DNA of 30,519 nt from Porphyromonadaceae bacterium UBA7207 (GTDB lineage Bacteria; Bacteroidota; Bacteroidia; Bacteroidales; Muribaculaceae), in contig DKUJ01000031.1 of NCBI GenBank assembly GCA_002490635.1, forward strand, positions 30,726 through 61,244. Reading direction: 5' to 3'. The stretch's first letter is position 1. Every line of letters begins with the position of its first letter. This document shows positions 1 to 6,155 of the stretch, one piece after another. The notes under the pieces were generated by a model. It was not told the DNA's origin and made no database searches. It saw only the letters and a program-made list of their open reading frames with translations. The position numbers were made by a program, and so were the translations under genes.

Positions 1-107
1 TTATAATTGAAGTCGAGCATAAACTTCCGCTTCAACCGTTTTTCGTCATCTGCCGAAAGAGGCTGAATGTCTAACCACTGTCTGTAAAGTTTATCGAGTT
101 GCGCCAT
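1..107 (-). CDS. Fic-family protein, N-terminus only (runs off the window)
   Basis: Only the first 35 codons are visible, read leftwards from the ATG at 105-107. The peptide begins MAQLDKLYRQWLDIQPLSAD and continues with a basic stretch and LDFNY, which I recognise as the N-terminus of Bacteroidales Fic-domain proteins (the LDFNYNSNHIEGNTL region that precedes the Fic core). Fic proteins transfer AMP or a related group onto target proteins. The catalytic HPFxxGNGR motif lies outside the window, so activity cannot be judged. Many members of this size carry a C-terminal winged helix, which would fit self-regulation through the repeated operator directly upstream. The leader would be very short, because a promoter-like element lies at 118-149. 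Family assignment rests on N-terminal similarity remembered from the family. Confidence 0.72.
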   Translation of the reverse strand, partial: MAQLDKLYRQWLDIQPLSADDEKRLKRKFMLDFNY

Positions 108-117
108 ATTTATAATG

Positions 118-149
118 CAAAGATGCGAAACGTACCACTGATATGCAAA
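118..149 (-). promoter_or_regulatory. Promoter of the Fic gene
   Basis: On the minus strand there is TTTG (146-149), a 20-nt spacer, and CATCTTTG (118-125). This matches the Bacteroidota consensus TTTG-N19-21-TAnnTTTG except for the first base of the -7 box. Transcription would begin only a few bases before the ATG at 107. The operator half-site at 133-139 sits inside the spacer and the palindrome at 151-171 abuts the -33 box, so a bound protein should block polymerase. Confidence 0.55.
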
Positions 150-171
150 TATACCACCTGAAAAGTGGTAT
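133..171. promoter_or_regulatory. Composite operator, copy A (three TACCAC half-sites)
   Basis: Half-site TACCACT at 133-139, then an 11-nt spacer, then the palindrome ATACCAC (151-157), CTGAAAA, GTGGTAT (165-171). Two half-sites are in direct orientation 19 bp apart and the third is inverted. The arrangement overlaps the Fic promoter. The same architecture, with the same spacer lengths, recurs at 197-234. Confidence 0.75.
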
Positions 172-196
172 AAACAAAATAGAAGAGCAGCAATTA

Positions 197-234
197 TACC
201 ACTAACATGGCAATATACCACCCATGAAGTGGTA
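197..234. promoter_or_regulatory. Composite operator, copy B (three TACCAC half-sites)
   Basis: Half-site TACCACT at 197-203, an 11-nt spacer, then the palindrome ATACCAC (215-221), CCATGAA, GTGGTA (229-234). Half-sites are conserved between copies A and B while most spacer bases differ, which is what selection for protein binding would leave. The copies are exactly 64 bp apart, close to six helical turns, so the same protein could sit on one face of the DNA at both. Confidence 0.75.
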
Positions 235-420
235 CAATATTTCAGTCTATACTTTTTTTGACCATAGTGTTCCCTCGGAAATACCGGCGGCAATCTGGCC
301 GCTAGTACCATATTGCCACCGGCATGAGTTATGACTGCGGAGATTTGTGCTTTTTCAAAACTGGTATCATCCAGACTAAAATTCATGTGTACACTGCTTA
401 CCGATGTGTCAAATTCAAGT

Positions 421-471
421 GGCAGTTGCTTGTTTTGCAGTTTCAAGAACGAAGTGCAATAAGCAACTGCC
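421..471 (-). terminator. Hairpin downstream of the fucosyltransferase gene
   Basis: Perfect 11-bp inverted repeat GGCAGTTGCTT (421-431) and AAGCAACTGCC (461-471), with an inner TTGCA/TGCAA pairing. It lies about 30 nt beyond the fucosyltransferase stop. There is no good U-tract on either strand, so it may be a Rho-assisted terminator or an RNA-stabilising 3' structure rather than a classical intrinsic terminator. Confidence 0.45.
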
Positions 472-502
472 TATGCTAATTCTTGCACGGGCTGCACCGG
501 CT

Positions 503-1489
503 TCAGCGTTTCTTGTGATGTGGCTTGTAGCAAAGTCTGATAAGTTTTGCCATGCGCATCAGATTGCCGTTTTCACTGAAAGGGACAAGCAGAATCCTGC
601 GCCTGTGATAGTTTCCGGCTTCGCCGTATCTTGTGGTATATCGTCGGCGTTCCTCTACGATTGCCGATAGGAAATCTGCCAGCCGGCCGTCGTAGTCGAT
701 TGTGCGGTCGCTCAATAATTTGGGAGCACTAAGAATTTTCAGATAAGCTTCGGCATCATTATCGATGCGTTTAACATCGGCAACGAAATTATCAAGACTA
801 TTGTAATCTGCGATGTTGATGAAAGCATCGGAGTTGAAATCTTTACACACATCGGGAGCGCCCCAGTAGAGTGGAACGGTCGAGGCGGCAAGAGGCTCAA
901 GAATTTTTTCCGTAACATAGCCTTGCAGCCGGCTGTTTTCCAGTGCTAAGTTGAACTTATAGCCTGCAATAAATTGTATCTTGTTGTCAATCATTCCTCC
1001 CACATTGTTACGCCATGAGCCTCCGTAGGCAATCGCCCGGTAGGCTTCCACAGCGTCGACAATCTTGATGCGCTGCGGATCGCAGTTCCAATGGTTCCGC
1101 ATCAAGAAAGTGCAGAATGGTCTTTCTGCCATGTCTCGGCCAAACGACAGGTTATGCGTCTGTTTCACTTTATCGTATTCGTACAGCATATATAAAGGGT
1201 AGCGTAGATGTCGCTTCCCAAATTCTATACGATGAAACGATATCGCGTAGTCACATTCATTGAAGTCAGGCACATCGTTTTCGCCGGTATAGTAAACTTT
1301 AATAGGACTGTCATATTCCAGGTGAAGCTGTCCGTTTCGAGAATAGAACAATATTTCAGGTTCCTCAGAGCTGGCAGCAGGAATAACCTCCACTACATAC
1401 CGCGAACGCAGTGCTGAGAGAAATTTATTATCGGTTTCATCGAATCCTTCCCAGAAGTCGATGAATTTCACAGATACACTTTTTGGCAT
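503..1489 (-). CDS. GT10-family fucosyltransferase (alpha-1,3/1,4 type)
   Basis: Predicted to move L-fucose from GDP-fucose onto a GlcNAc or glucose residue of a glycan at the cytoplasmic face of the inner membrane. The 328-residue protein carries the GT10 signatures: YTGEN (67-71) followed by PDF and CDYAISFH (about 74-86), and the GDP-fucose binding block KFNLALENS (178-186), GYVTEKILEPL (190-200) and PLYWGAP (206-212). The C-terminus is rich in Arg, Lys and His, as in bacterial members that associate with membranes. The start is ATG 1487-1489, with a good -7 box at 1554-1561. No other glycan-biosynthesis genes accompany it, and the surrounding DNA is AT-rich, which suggests acquisition. 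Linkage and acceptor cannot be read from sequence. Confidence 0.88.
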   Translation of the reverse strand: MPKSVSVKFIDFWEGFDETDNKFLSALRSRYVVEVIPAASSEEPEILFYSRNGQLHLEYDSPIKVYYTGENDVPDFNECDYAISFHRIEFGKRHLRYPLYMLYEYDKVKQTHNLSFGRDMAERPFCTFLMRNHWNCDPQRIKIVDAVEAYRAIAYGGSWRNNVGGMIDNKIQFIAGYKFNLALENSRLQGYVTEKILEPLAASTVPLYWGAPDVCKDFNSDAFINIADYNSLDNFVADVKRIDNDAEAYLKILSAPKLLSDRTIDYDGRLADFLSAIVEERRRYTTRYGEAGNYHRRRILLVPFSENGNLMRMAKLIRLCYKPHHKKR

Positions 1490-1553
1490 TGCCGGATAAA
1501 CGTTTGTTATTTATGAAAGAGCAAGTATGGCTGGCGAATTCGAATCGCATATG

Positions 1554-1561
1554 CAAAATTA
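1554..1561 (-). promoter_or_regulatory. -7 box for the fucosyltransferase gene
   Basis: Minus-strand TAATTTTG is an exact match to the Bacteroidota TAnnTTTG element, about 65 nt ahead of the ATG at 1489. I see no clear TTTG at the -33 position. Confidence 0.45.
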
Positions 1562-1610
1562 GCTATTTGAGCCAGCTTAGACATTTTTTTATGGGAATTT
1601 TAAAAATAAA

Positions 1611-1642
1611 TTTGCTTAACTAAAACATTAGTTATACCTTTG
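1611..1642 (+). promoter_or_regulatory. Promoter of the BlaI/M56 operon
   Basis: TTTG at 1611-1614, a 20-nt spacer, and TACCTTTG at 1635-1642: both boxes match the Bacteroidota consensus exactly. The first repressor palindrome (1618-1633) fills the spacer and the second (1650-1665) covers the expected transcription start, so the promoter is boxed in by its own repressor sites. Confidence 0.8.
1618..1633. promoter_or_regulatory. BlaI-type operator 1
   Basis: Palindrome AACTAA-AACA-TTAGTT: 6-bp perfect arms and a 4-nt centre, lying between the -33 and -7 boxes. It shares arms and spacing with operator 2 and starts 32 bp (three helical turns) before it. Confidence 0.8.
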
Positions 1643-1649
1643 CTGCACC

Positions 1650-1665
1650 AACTAAGGTATTAGTT
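1650..1665. promoter_or_regulatory. BlaI-type operator 2
   Basis: Palindrome AACTAA-GGTA-TTAGTT, identical arms to operator 1. It ends on the base before the ATG at 1666, so the repressor would cover the transcription start and the translation start of its own gene. Confidence 0.8.
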
Positions 1666-2040
1666 ATGGAAAGAAAAATCAAATTGACCGAGAAAGAGAC
1701 TCCCATCATGAATCTGCTTTGGGAAAAAGGGCCCATGTTTGTGCGGGAGGTTGTGGCTGCATATCCCGAGCCACGGCCGCATTTCAACACTATTTCTACG
1801 CAGATCAGGATATTGGAGGATAAAGGTTTCGTGAGTCACAATGTAGTGGGAGGAGCGTTTCAATATTATGCAGTTGTCGGGCGTGAGCAATTCATAGAAC
1901 GTTCTTTCAGCGATATTGTGAGAAGTTTTTTCAATAACTCCTATAAATCCGCAGTGTCGGCTCTTGTCGAGGAGGAAAAGATTTCGGTGGATGAACTTCG
2001 CCAGATAATAGATATGGTGGAAAAACAATCGAAGAAATGA
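1666..2040 (+). CDS. BlaI/MecI/CopY-family transcriptional repressor
   Basis: 124 residues, the usual length of this winged-helix family. The N-terminal half has the BlaI pattern: LTEKETPIMNLLWEKGPMFV (7-26), the recognition region with FNTISTQIRILEDKGFVSH, and a short beta wing with FQYYAVVGREQF. The C-terminal half (about 70-124) is the dimerisation and cleavage segment. Such repressors bind palindromes as dimers and are inactivated when the partner M56 membrane peptidase is triggered. The two AACTAA-N4-TTAGTT sites immediately upstream are the evident targets, so the operon is autorepressed. The stop overlaps the next gene by four bases (ATGA), indicating translational coupling. The signal sensed is unknown. 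No beta-lactamase gene is nearby. Confidence 0.93.
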   Translation: MERKIKLTEKETPIMNLLWEKGPMFVREVVAAYPEPRPHFNTISTQIRILEDKGFVSHNVVGGAFQYYAVVGREQFIERSFSDIVRSFFNNSYKSAVSALVEEEKISVDELRQIIDMVEKQSKK

Positions 2041-3296
2041 TGGAAGTTTTTTCTTATTCGCTGGGCATAAGCATATGTTTGCTTTTCGGCTATCTCGCGT
2101 TTGCTCTGTTCATAGCCGATGTGAAACAGCCGCGTTTCAACCGTGTGTTGCTGTGGGGCATTATGGCCTTTGGATTGGCAATGCCTTTTATCCCTTCCGC
2201 CAATTGGCCTGCCGGTTCTGTTGTGGCAGCAGAACTGTCGGCCGGAACTCCCGAAATTATTGCTACAGGCGCCGAAGAACATCCGGTGGCTATAGGCAAG
2301 ATTTTATACGTCGTATATCTTGCGGGCGTAGTGGCAGTGCTTTCTTTCATGATAGTTTCATTAATCAGGTTGATACGTATCATCCGTTCAGGGAAAAAGG
2401 TGGCAGGCGGAGATGGAACGGTTGTCGTTTTCACCGATGCAAAGACTTCTCCTTTCAGCTGGATGCACTATATCATATTGAATAAGGATGAAGAAGCCGA
2501 CGACAATCGCATGACAGTCATTCATGAGAAAGCTCACATCCGCCGAGGACATTCATGGGATTTGGCTGTTGCAGCACTGCTGTGCGTCTTTCTGTGGTAT
2601 AATCCTGTAGTATGGCTCTGGCGCCGGCAGCTTGCATTGGCGCATGAGTATGAGGCCGACAGCGATGTGGTGGATGCCGGCGTGGATATTAAATCGTATC
2701 AGATATTATTAATAAAAAAGGCTGTTGGCACGAGATTGCAGTCACTGGCCAACAACCTGACTCATAGTAAACTTAAAAAAAGAATCACCATGATGTGTAA
2801 AAAGCAGAGCAAGGGTGCGGCATTACTGCGCACTCTGGCCATCGTGCCGGCGATAGCCGGTGCGTTGGCAGTGGCAAACATCCCGGCGGTTGCAGCGGTT
2901 GTCAACCGACTGTCGCCGTCGCAGTCTGAAACCGTCGGCGAAGTTACTCAAAATCCTTCTGCCGGACAAGAGCTGCCAGCAGCCTCTTCCGAAGATGCCG
3001 TACAGTTACCATCTTTCCCCGGTGGCGAAATGGCTATGTTCCAGTATCTGATGGAGAACATGCGCTATCCCGAGAATGCATCCAAATCAGGTGTGGAGGG
3101 CAGAGTGATTGTTCAATTCAAGGTAAACGCCGATGGTACTCTTTCCGAAGTGTGCGTTCCGAATCCAGTCGATCCCGACCTCGATGCCGAGGCAGTAAGG
3201 GTAGTGAAATCCATGCCCAGGTGGAATCCCGGTAAGGAAAACGGTGTTGCCGTGGCCGCAGCTATGGTATTGCCCATGGAATTCAAGCTGAAATGA
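2037..3296 (+). CDS. BlaR1-like M56 membrane metallopeptidase with TonB-like C-terminal domain
   Basis: 419 residues. Transmembrane segments at about 7-27, 38-55, 90-112 and 172-192 surround the zinc-protease site HEKAH (163-167), with a downstream acidic ligand segment HEYEADSD (203-210). A further hydrophobic segment lies at about 261-285. The periplasmic tail does not resemble the penicillin-binding sensor of true BlaR1. Instead, residues about 325-419 form a TonB C-terminal-like domain (FPGGEMAMFQYLMENMRYP, then GRVIVQFKVNADG and MPRWNPG). This M56-TonB arrangement is common in Bacteroidota. It probably senses an envelope cue and cleaves the co-encoded repressor. The TonB-like part may contact an outer-membrane partner (inference). 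It is translationally coupled to the repressor gene through ATGA. Confidence 0.9.
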   Translation: MMEVFSYSLGISICLLFGYLAFALFIADVKQPRFNRVLLWGIMAFGLAMPFIPSANWPAGSVVAAELSAGTPEIIATGAEEHPVAIGKILYVVYLAGVVAVLSFMIVSLIRLIRIIRSGKKVAGGDGTVVVFTDAKTSPFSWMHYIILNKDEEADDNRMTVIHEKAHIRRGHSWDLAVAALLCVFLWYNPVVWLWRRQLALAHEYEADSDVVDAGVDIKSYQILLIKKAVGTRLQSLANNLTHSKLKKRITMMCKKQSKGAALLRTLAIVPAIAGALAVANIPAVAAVVNRLSPSQSETVGEVTQNPSAGQELPAASSEDAVQLPSFPGGEMAMFQYLMENMRYPENASKSGVEGRVIVQFKVNADGTLSEVCVPNPVDPDLDAEAVRVVKSMPRWNPGKENGVAVAAAMVLPMEFKLK

Positions 3297-3333
3297 ATAC
3301 GCCCCGGTTTGTATGAACCGGCAAGACCATCCC

Positions 3334-3373
3334 AAAAGAGGGTCTCTGGATTGAACCGGAGGCCTTCTTTTTT
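3334..3373 (+). terminator. Intrinsic terminator after the M56 gene (probably bidirectional)
   Basis: A 16-bp stem with three G-U pairs: arms 3334-3349 and 3356-3371, loop ATTGAA. The 3' arm runs into a T-tract ending at 3373, and the opposite strand ends in TTTT as well, so it can also serve the convergent ferredoxin gene. A smaller CCGGTT/AACCGG hairpin precedes it at 3304-3321. Confidence 0.8.
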
Positions 3374-3392
3374 GCTGTTGCCGCTACAGGGG

Positions 3393-4160
3393 CTATTTAC
3401 ATTCGGGGTAGATGTATTGGCCGTGGGTGCGCGAGCGATATCCTATATCGATGGCGAACGACGGGCATTGGTGCACGCACCGTAGACACATGAAGCATTT
3501 GGGTGCATTCCAGCGAGGATGTCTGTCGGCCATTTGTATTGTTCCCGACGGGCAGAATCGTGCGCATCGTCCGCATCCCGAACATTTTTCACGGTCGATA
3601 CGGAAACGCGACGTCCGGCGTTCGGTTTCGTAGCTGCTATGGTATAGTCGCGCCAGCCATACTGGAATCCGCAGGCCCGACATGTGAAGTCCGCTCCGGG
3701 TGACTATTGCGGATGCTATTTCTTCGATTTCGACTTCTGCACGTTGTTCGATGCGGCGGTTGCGCCGGGCATCGGATACATTGAACATAGGCGTCCATGT
3801 GTCGACCATTCTCACCGATGCGGTATTTATGGGATTTGTAATGCAGGTGCGCTCTTTCAGCAACCGCGGCAGAAGGGCGGCGGATGCTCCGGGGGATGTT
3901 CCGAATGTTGTCACTAGATACACATATGCATCCTGCCCGCAATGCAGCTTGAGCTTTTCCACGAACTTTTCCACCGGCAAAGGCAGTCCGAGAAAATAGG
4001 TAGGAAACACGAAGCCTACGCGTTCGTTGGCGGAGGTTTGGAATTCGAAAGATTCAGAGCGCAGACAGTCGGCGATATCTACAATGTAATCCTCTGTGGC
4101 ATTGGCTATCCGCCGAGCCACATGCATGCTGTTGCCTGTTGCGGAGAATACGAAAATCAT
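3393..4160 (-). CDS. EFR1-family ferredoxin (flavodoxin-like domain plus two 4Fe-4S clusters)
   Basis: 255 residues. The N-terminus begins with a flavodoxin fold and its FMN-phosphate loop FSATGNS (5-11). The C-terminus carries two 4Fe-4S motifs, CSGCGRCARFCP (Cys 193, 196, 199, 203) and CFMCLRCVHQCP (Cys 222, 225, 228, 232). The protein should be a soluble one- or two-electron carrier. Physiological partners of EFR1 proteins are not established. The start codon overlaps the recQ stop (ATGA at 4157-4160), so it is the third gene of the recJ-recQ operon. A link between this electron carrier and DNA repair is possible but may be only positional. Confidence 0.9.
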   Translation of the reverse strand: MIFVFSATGNSMHVARRIANATEDYIVDIADCLRSESFEFQTSANERVGFVFPTYFLGLPLPVEKFVEKLKLHCGQDAYVYLVTTFGTSPGASAALLPRLLKERTCITNPINTASVRMVDTWTPMFNVSDARRNRRIEQRAEVEIEEIASAIVTRSGLHMSGLRIPVWLARLYHSSYETERRTSRFRIDREKCSGCGRCARFCPSGTIQMADRHPRWNAPKCFMCLRCVHQCPSFAIDIGYRSRTHGQYIYPECK

Positions 4161-6145
4161 TTTCGGACAACTGTTATATAAGGCGGTTCGAAGCGTAGCA
4201 CGCCTTGGCGCACAAGCGCGTCGACAGCATCGGCATCCTCGGCGGTCATTTCCGGGAATTCATGCGTTATCCGGCCCATAGTAGCCCTGCCATCGGGGCA
4301 CGATGCTATGAATGCCACGATTGAATCCCTAATGCCCGTGATGCGTTCCGCTGGCTCGACAAGCTTCAGATTGTCCGCGCTTTTGCGTTCACGGCATATG
4401 TCGCACATTCCGCAAGGTTCGGCATCTTTTTCGCCGAAATAGGCCAGCATGTGCTGCTGGCGGCAATGCGGGGTGCCGAACACAAAGTCGCGCATGGCAT
4501 CCATGCGGCGCTCGAGAGCAAGCCGTCGGTCGTCGTAGACCTGCCTTCCCAGAGGAAGATAGCGCGATTCCGTGCGTGGTTCGGGAAAATATACATAGGA
4601 AGTGCGGTTTGCCGGAACGTACTGTATCACATGTTGCTGCCGGAGCCGCAGCAGCGATGAATGCACCATGTCGCGTGTGAGCCCGCATCGTGTGGCTATG
4701 TGGTCTTCATTCACATTGGTGAGATCCATGAACACGCCGGTGTAGAGCCTCAGCACAGCTTCGAGCACGGCATCGTCATTTTCGTCCATGGCTGTCGAAT
4801 ACAGTTTTTCGCGCGACAGCAGCACCTGCACACGCGGAGGAATCGATGTCTCCTCTATATATTCAATAAATTCCGTGCGCGAGAGAATCCGTAACGATGC
4901 AGCAAGTATGCGCCGGTCGATTCCGTATTCGAGGCTCATGGCATCGGTCCGGAATTCGTAGAGCTGTCGTTCGCCACCCTCCATGGGAATGTCGAGATAG
5001 CGGCAGATTTCATCGTATATATGGCGCACAGTCTCTTTGGGCGGGAATTCCGCGGCCAGACGTCGGGCGAATACCGCCTTGTCGTTGGCTGTTGCCAGAA
5101 GCACAGCCCAGGAATGCAGGTTGTCGCGTCCGGCGCGTCCTGCTTCCTGGTAGTATTCTTCAAGAGTCGACGGCATGTCGAAATGTACCACCAGGCGAAC
5201 ATCCGGTTTGTCGATACCCATCCCGAAGGCTGTGGTAGCGACCATTACACGGACATTGCCACTCATCCATTCTTCCTGGGCACCGTCTTTGAGTGTCGGC
5301 TCCATGCCGGCGTGATAGTGTGTCGCGGTTATGCCTGCGGCATTCAGAGCTGAGGACAGTTCGTGGCAGCGGCGTCGCGAGCGCACATAGACTATCGCAC
5401 TTCCCTGCGTATGGTCCAGGATATGCAGCAGCATGGTTTCCTTCACACGGCAATTGCGGACCATGAAGGAGATATTGTTGCGCCGGAAGCTGAGGCTGAA
5501 CAGCCCCGGGCGATGCATATCGAGTTGTCGGACTATATCGGCGAGCACCTCCGGAGTGGCTGATGCCGTGAGTGCCAGCATAGGGGTGTCGGGGAAGATG
5601 CATCGCAGCGTGTCCAGTCGGAGGTACGACGGGCGGAAGTCGTAGCCCCACTGCGAAATGCAGTGCGCCTCGTCCACAACTACAAGACTGACTTCAAGTT
5701 TTTTCAGTTCAGCCACGAAGTTGGGACGTCCAAGACGTTCGGGAGCCACGTAAAGCAGTTTTATACGCCCCTGTCGCAACCGTTCCACAATATAATCGGC
5801 CTGTCGGAGGCTCAATCCCGAGTGGAGACATTCGGCGGCGATGCCGAGAGTGTGCAGACGGTCAACCTGGTCCTTCATCAGGGATATGAGTGGCGATACC
5901 ACCAGTGTCACTCCCGGCAGAATCAATGCCGGAACCTGGAATGTGAGCGATTTTCCGCCGCCGGTTGGCAGCAGTCCTATGGTGTCCTTGCCCGAAAGGA
6001 TATTCTCTATTATAGGCAGCTGGAGCGGCCGGAAGCTGTCGTAGCCCCAGTAACGGTGCAGAACTTCAATGGGTGTGAGTCCTGTTGCCGACGGCTCGTT
6101 GTCGCTGTCGGCCTCCAGGAACGTGAACTGGCCTTCGGGAACCAT
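4157..6145 (-). CDS. recQ: ATP-dependent DNA helicase RecQ
   Basis: 662 residues. A 3'-5' superfamily 2 helicase that unwinds recombination and stalled-fork intermediates. Walker A is LPTGGGKS (59-66), the DEAH box is at 158-161 followed by CISQWGYDFRPSY, and motif VI is QEAGRAGRD. The RecQ-C-terminal zinc site is present near the C-terminus (C followed by CGMCDIC, four cysteines). There is no recognisable HRDC domain. The tail is a winged-helix-like segment. It lies 10 nt after recJ and overlaps the ferredoxin gene, giving a recJ-recQ-ferredoxin operon. RecJ exonuclease and RecQ helicase act together in the RecF pathway of gap repair, so the pairing makes functional sense. Confidence 0.97.
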   Translation of the reverse strand: MVPEGQFTFLEADSDNEPSATGLTPIEVLHRYWGYDSFRPLQLPIIENILSGKDTIGLLPTGGGKSLTFQVPALILPGVTLVVSPLISLMKDQVDRLHTLGIAAECLHSGLSLRQADYIVERLRQGRIKLLYVAPERLGRPNFVAELKKLEVSLVVVDEAHCISQWGYDFRPSYLRLDTLRCIFPDTPMLALTASATPEVLADIVRQLDMHRPGLFSLSFRRNNISFMVRNCRVKETMLLHILDHTQGSAIVYVRSRRRCHELSSALNAAGITATHYHAGMEPTLKDGAQEEWMSGNVRVMVATTAFGMGIDKPDVRLVVHFDMPSTLEEYYQEAGRAGRDNLHSWAVLLATANDKAVFARRLAAEFPPKETVRHIYDEICRYLDIPMEGGERQLYEFRTDAMSLEYGIDRRILAASLRILSRTEFIEYIEETSIPPRVQVLLSREKLYSTAMDENDDAVLEAVLRLYTGVFMDLTNVNEDHIATRCGLTRDMVHSSLLRLRQQHVIQYVPANRTSYVYFPEPRTESRYLPLGRQVYDDRRLALERRMDAMRDFVFGTPHCRQQHMLAYFGEKDAEPCGMCDICRERKSADNLKLVEPAERITGIRDSIVAFIASCPDGRATMGRITHEFPEMTAEDADAVDALVRQGVLRFEPPYITVVRK

Positions 6146-6155
6146 GGTCCGGGCA

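Larger units (their letters stand above)
108..470 (-). other. Gene-poor stretch with an uninterrupted frame leading into the Fic gene
   Basis: This ~395-nt gap between the fucosyltransferase and the Fic gene holds the operators and promoter listed separately. The Fic reading frame stays open upstream of its ATG as far as a TAG at 471-473. Within it, an ATG at 384-386 begins MNFSLDDTSFEKAQISAVIT, which reads like natural protein. The part covering the operators (residues such as WVVYCHVSGI) does not. I do not recognise the family. It may be the remnant of a lost gene, or simply a chance open frame in AT-rich DNA. The promoter at 118-149 argues against translation as one long Fic protein. Confidence 0.3.

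Noticed and set aside
133..234. Possible CRISPR repeats
   Set aside because: Only two units with short palindromic half-sites, no repeated ~30-bp direct repeat and no cas genes. The geometry fits operators.
421..471. Integron attC-like site or transposon end
   Set aside because: The inverted repeat is strong but lacks the attC core (GTT at the cleavage site with R/L box pattern), and there is no integrase or transposase nearby. Recorded as a 3' hairpin.
404..670. Plus-strand open frame of 88 codons
   Set aside because: It overlaps the end of the fucosyltransferase gene in antisense, has no promoter and shows no recognisable protein features.
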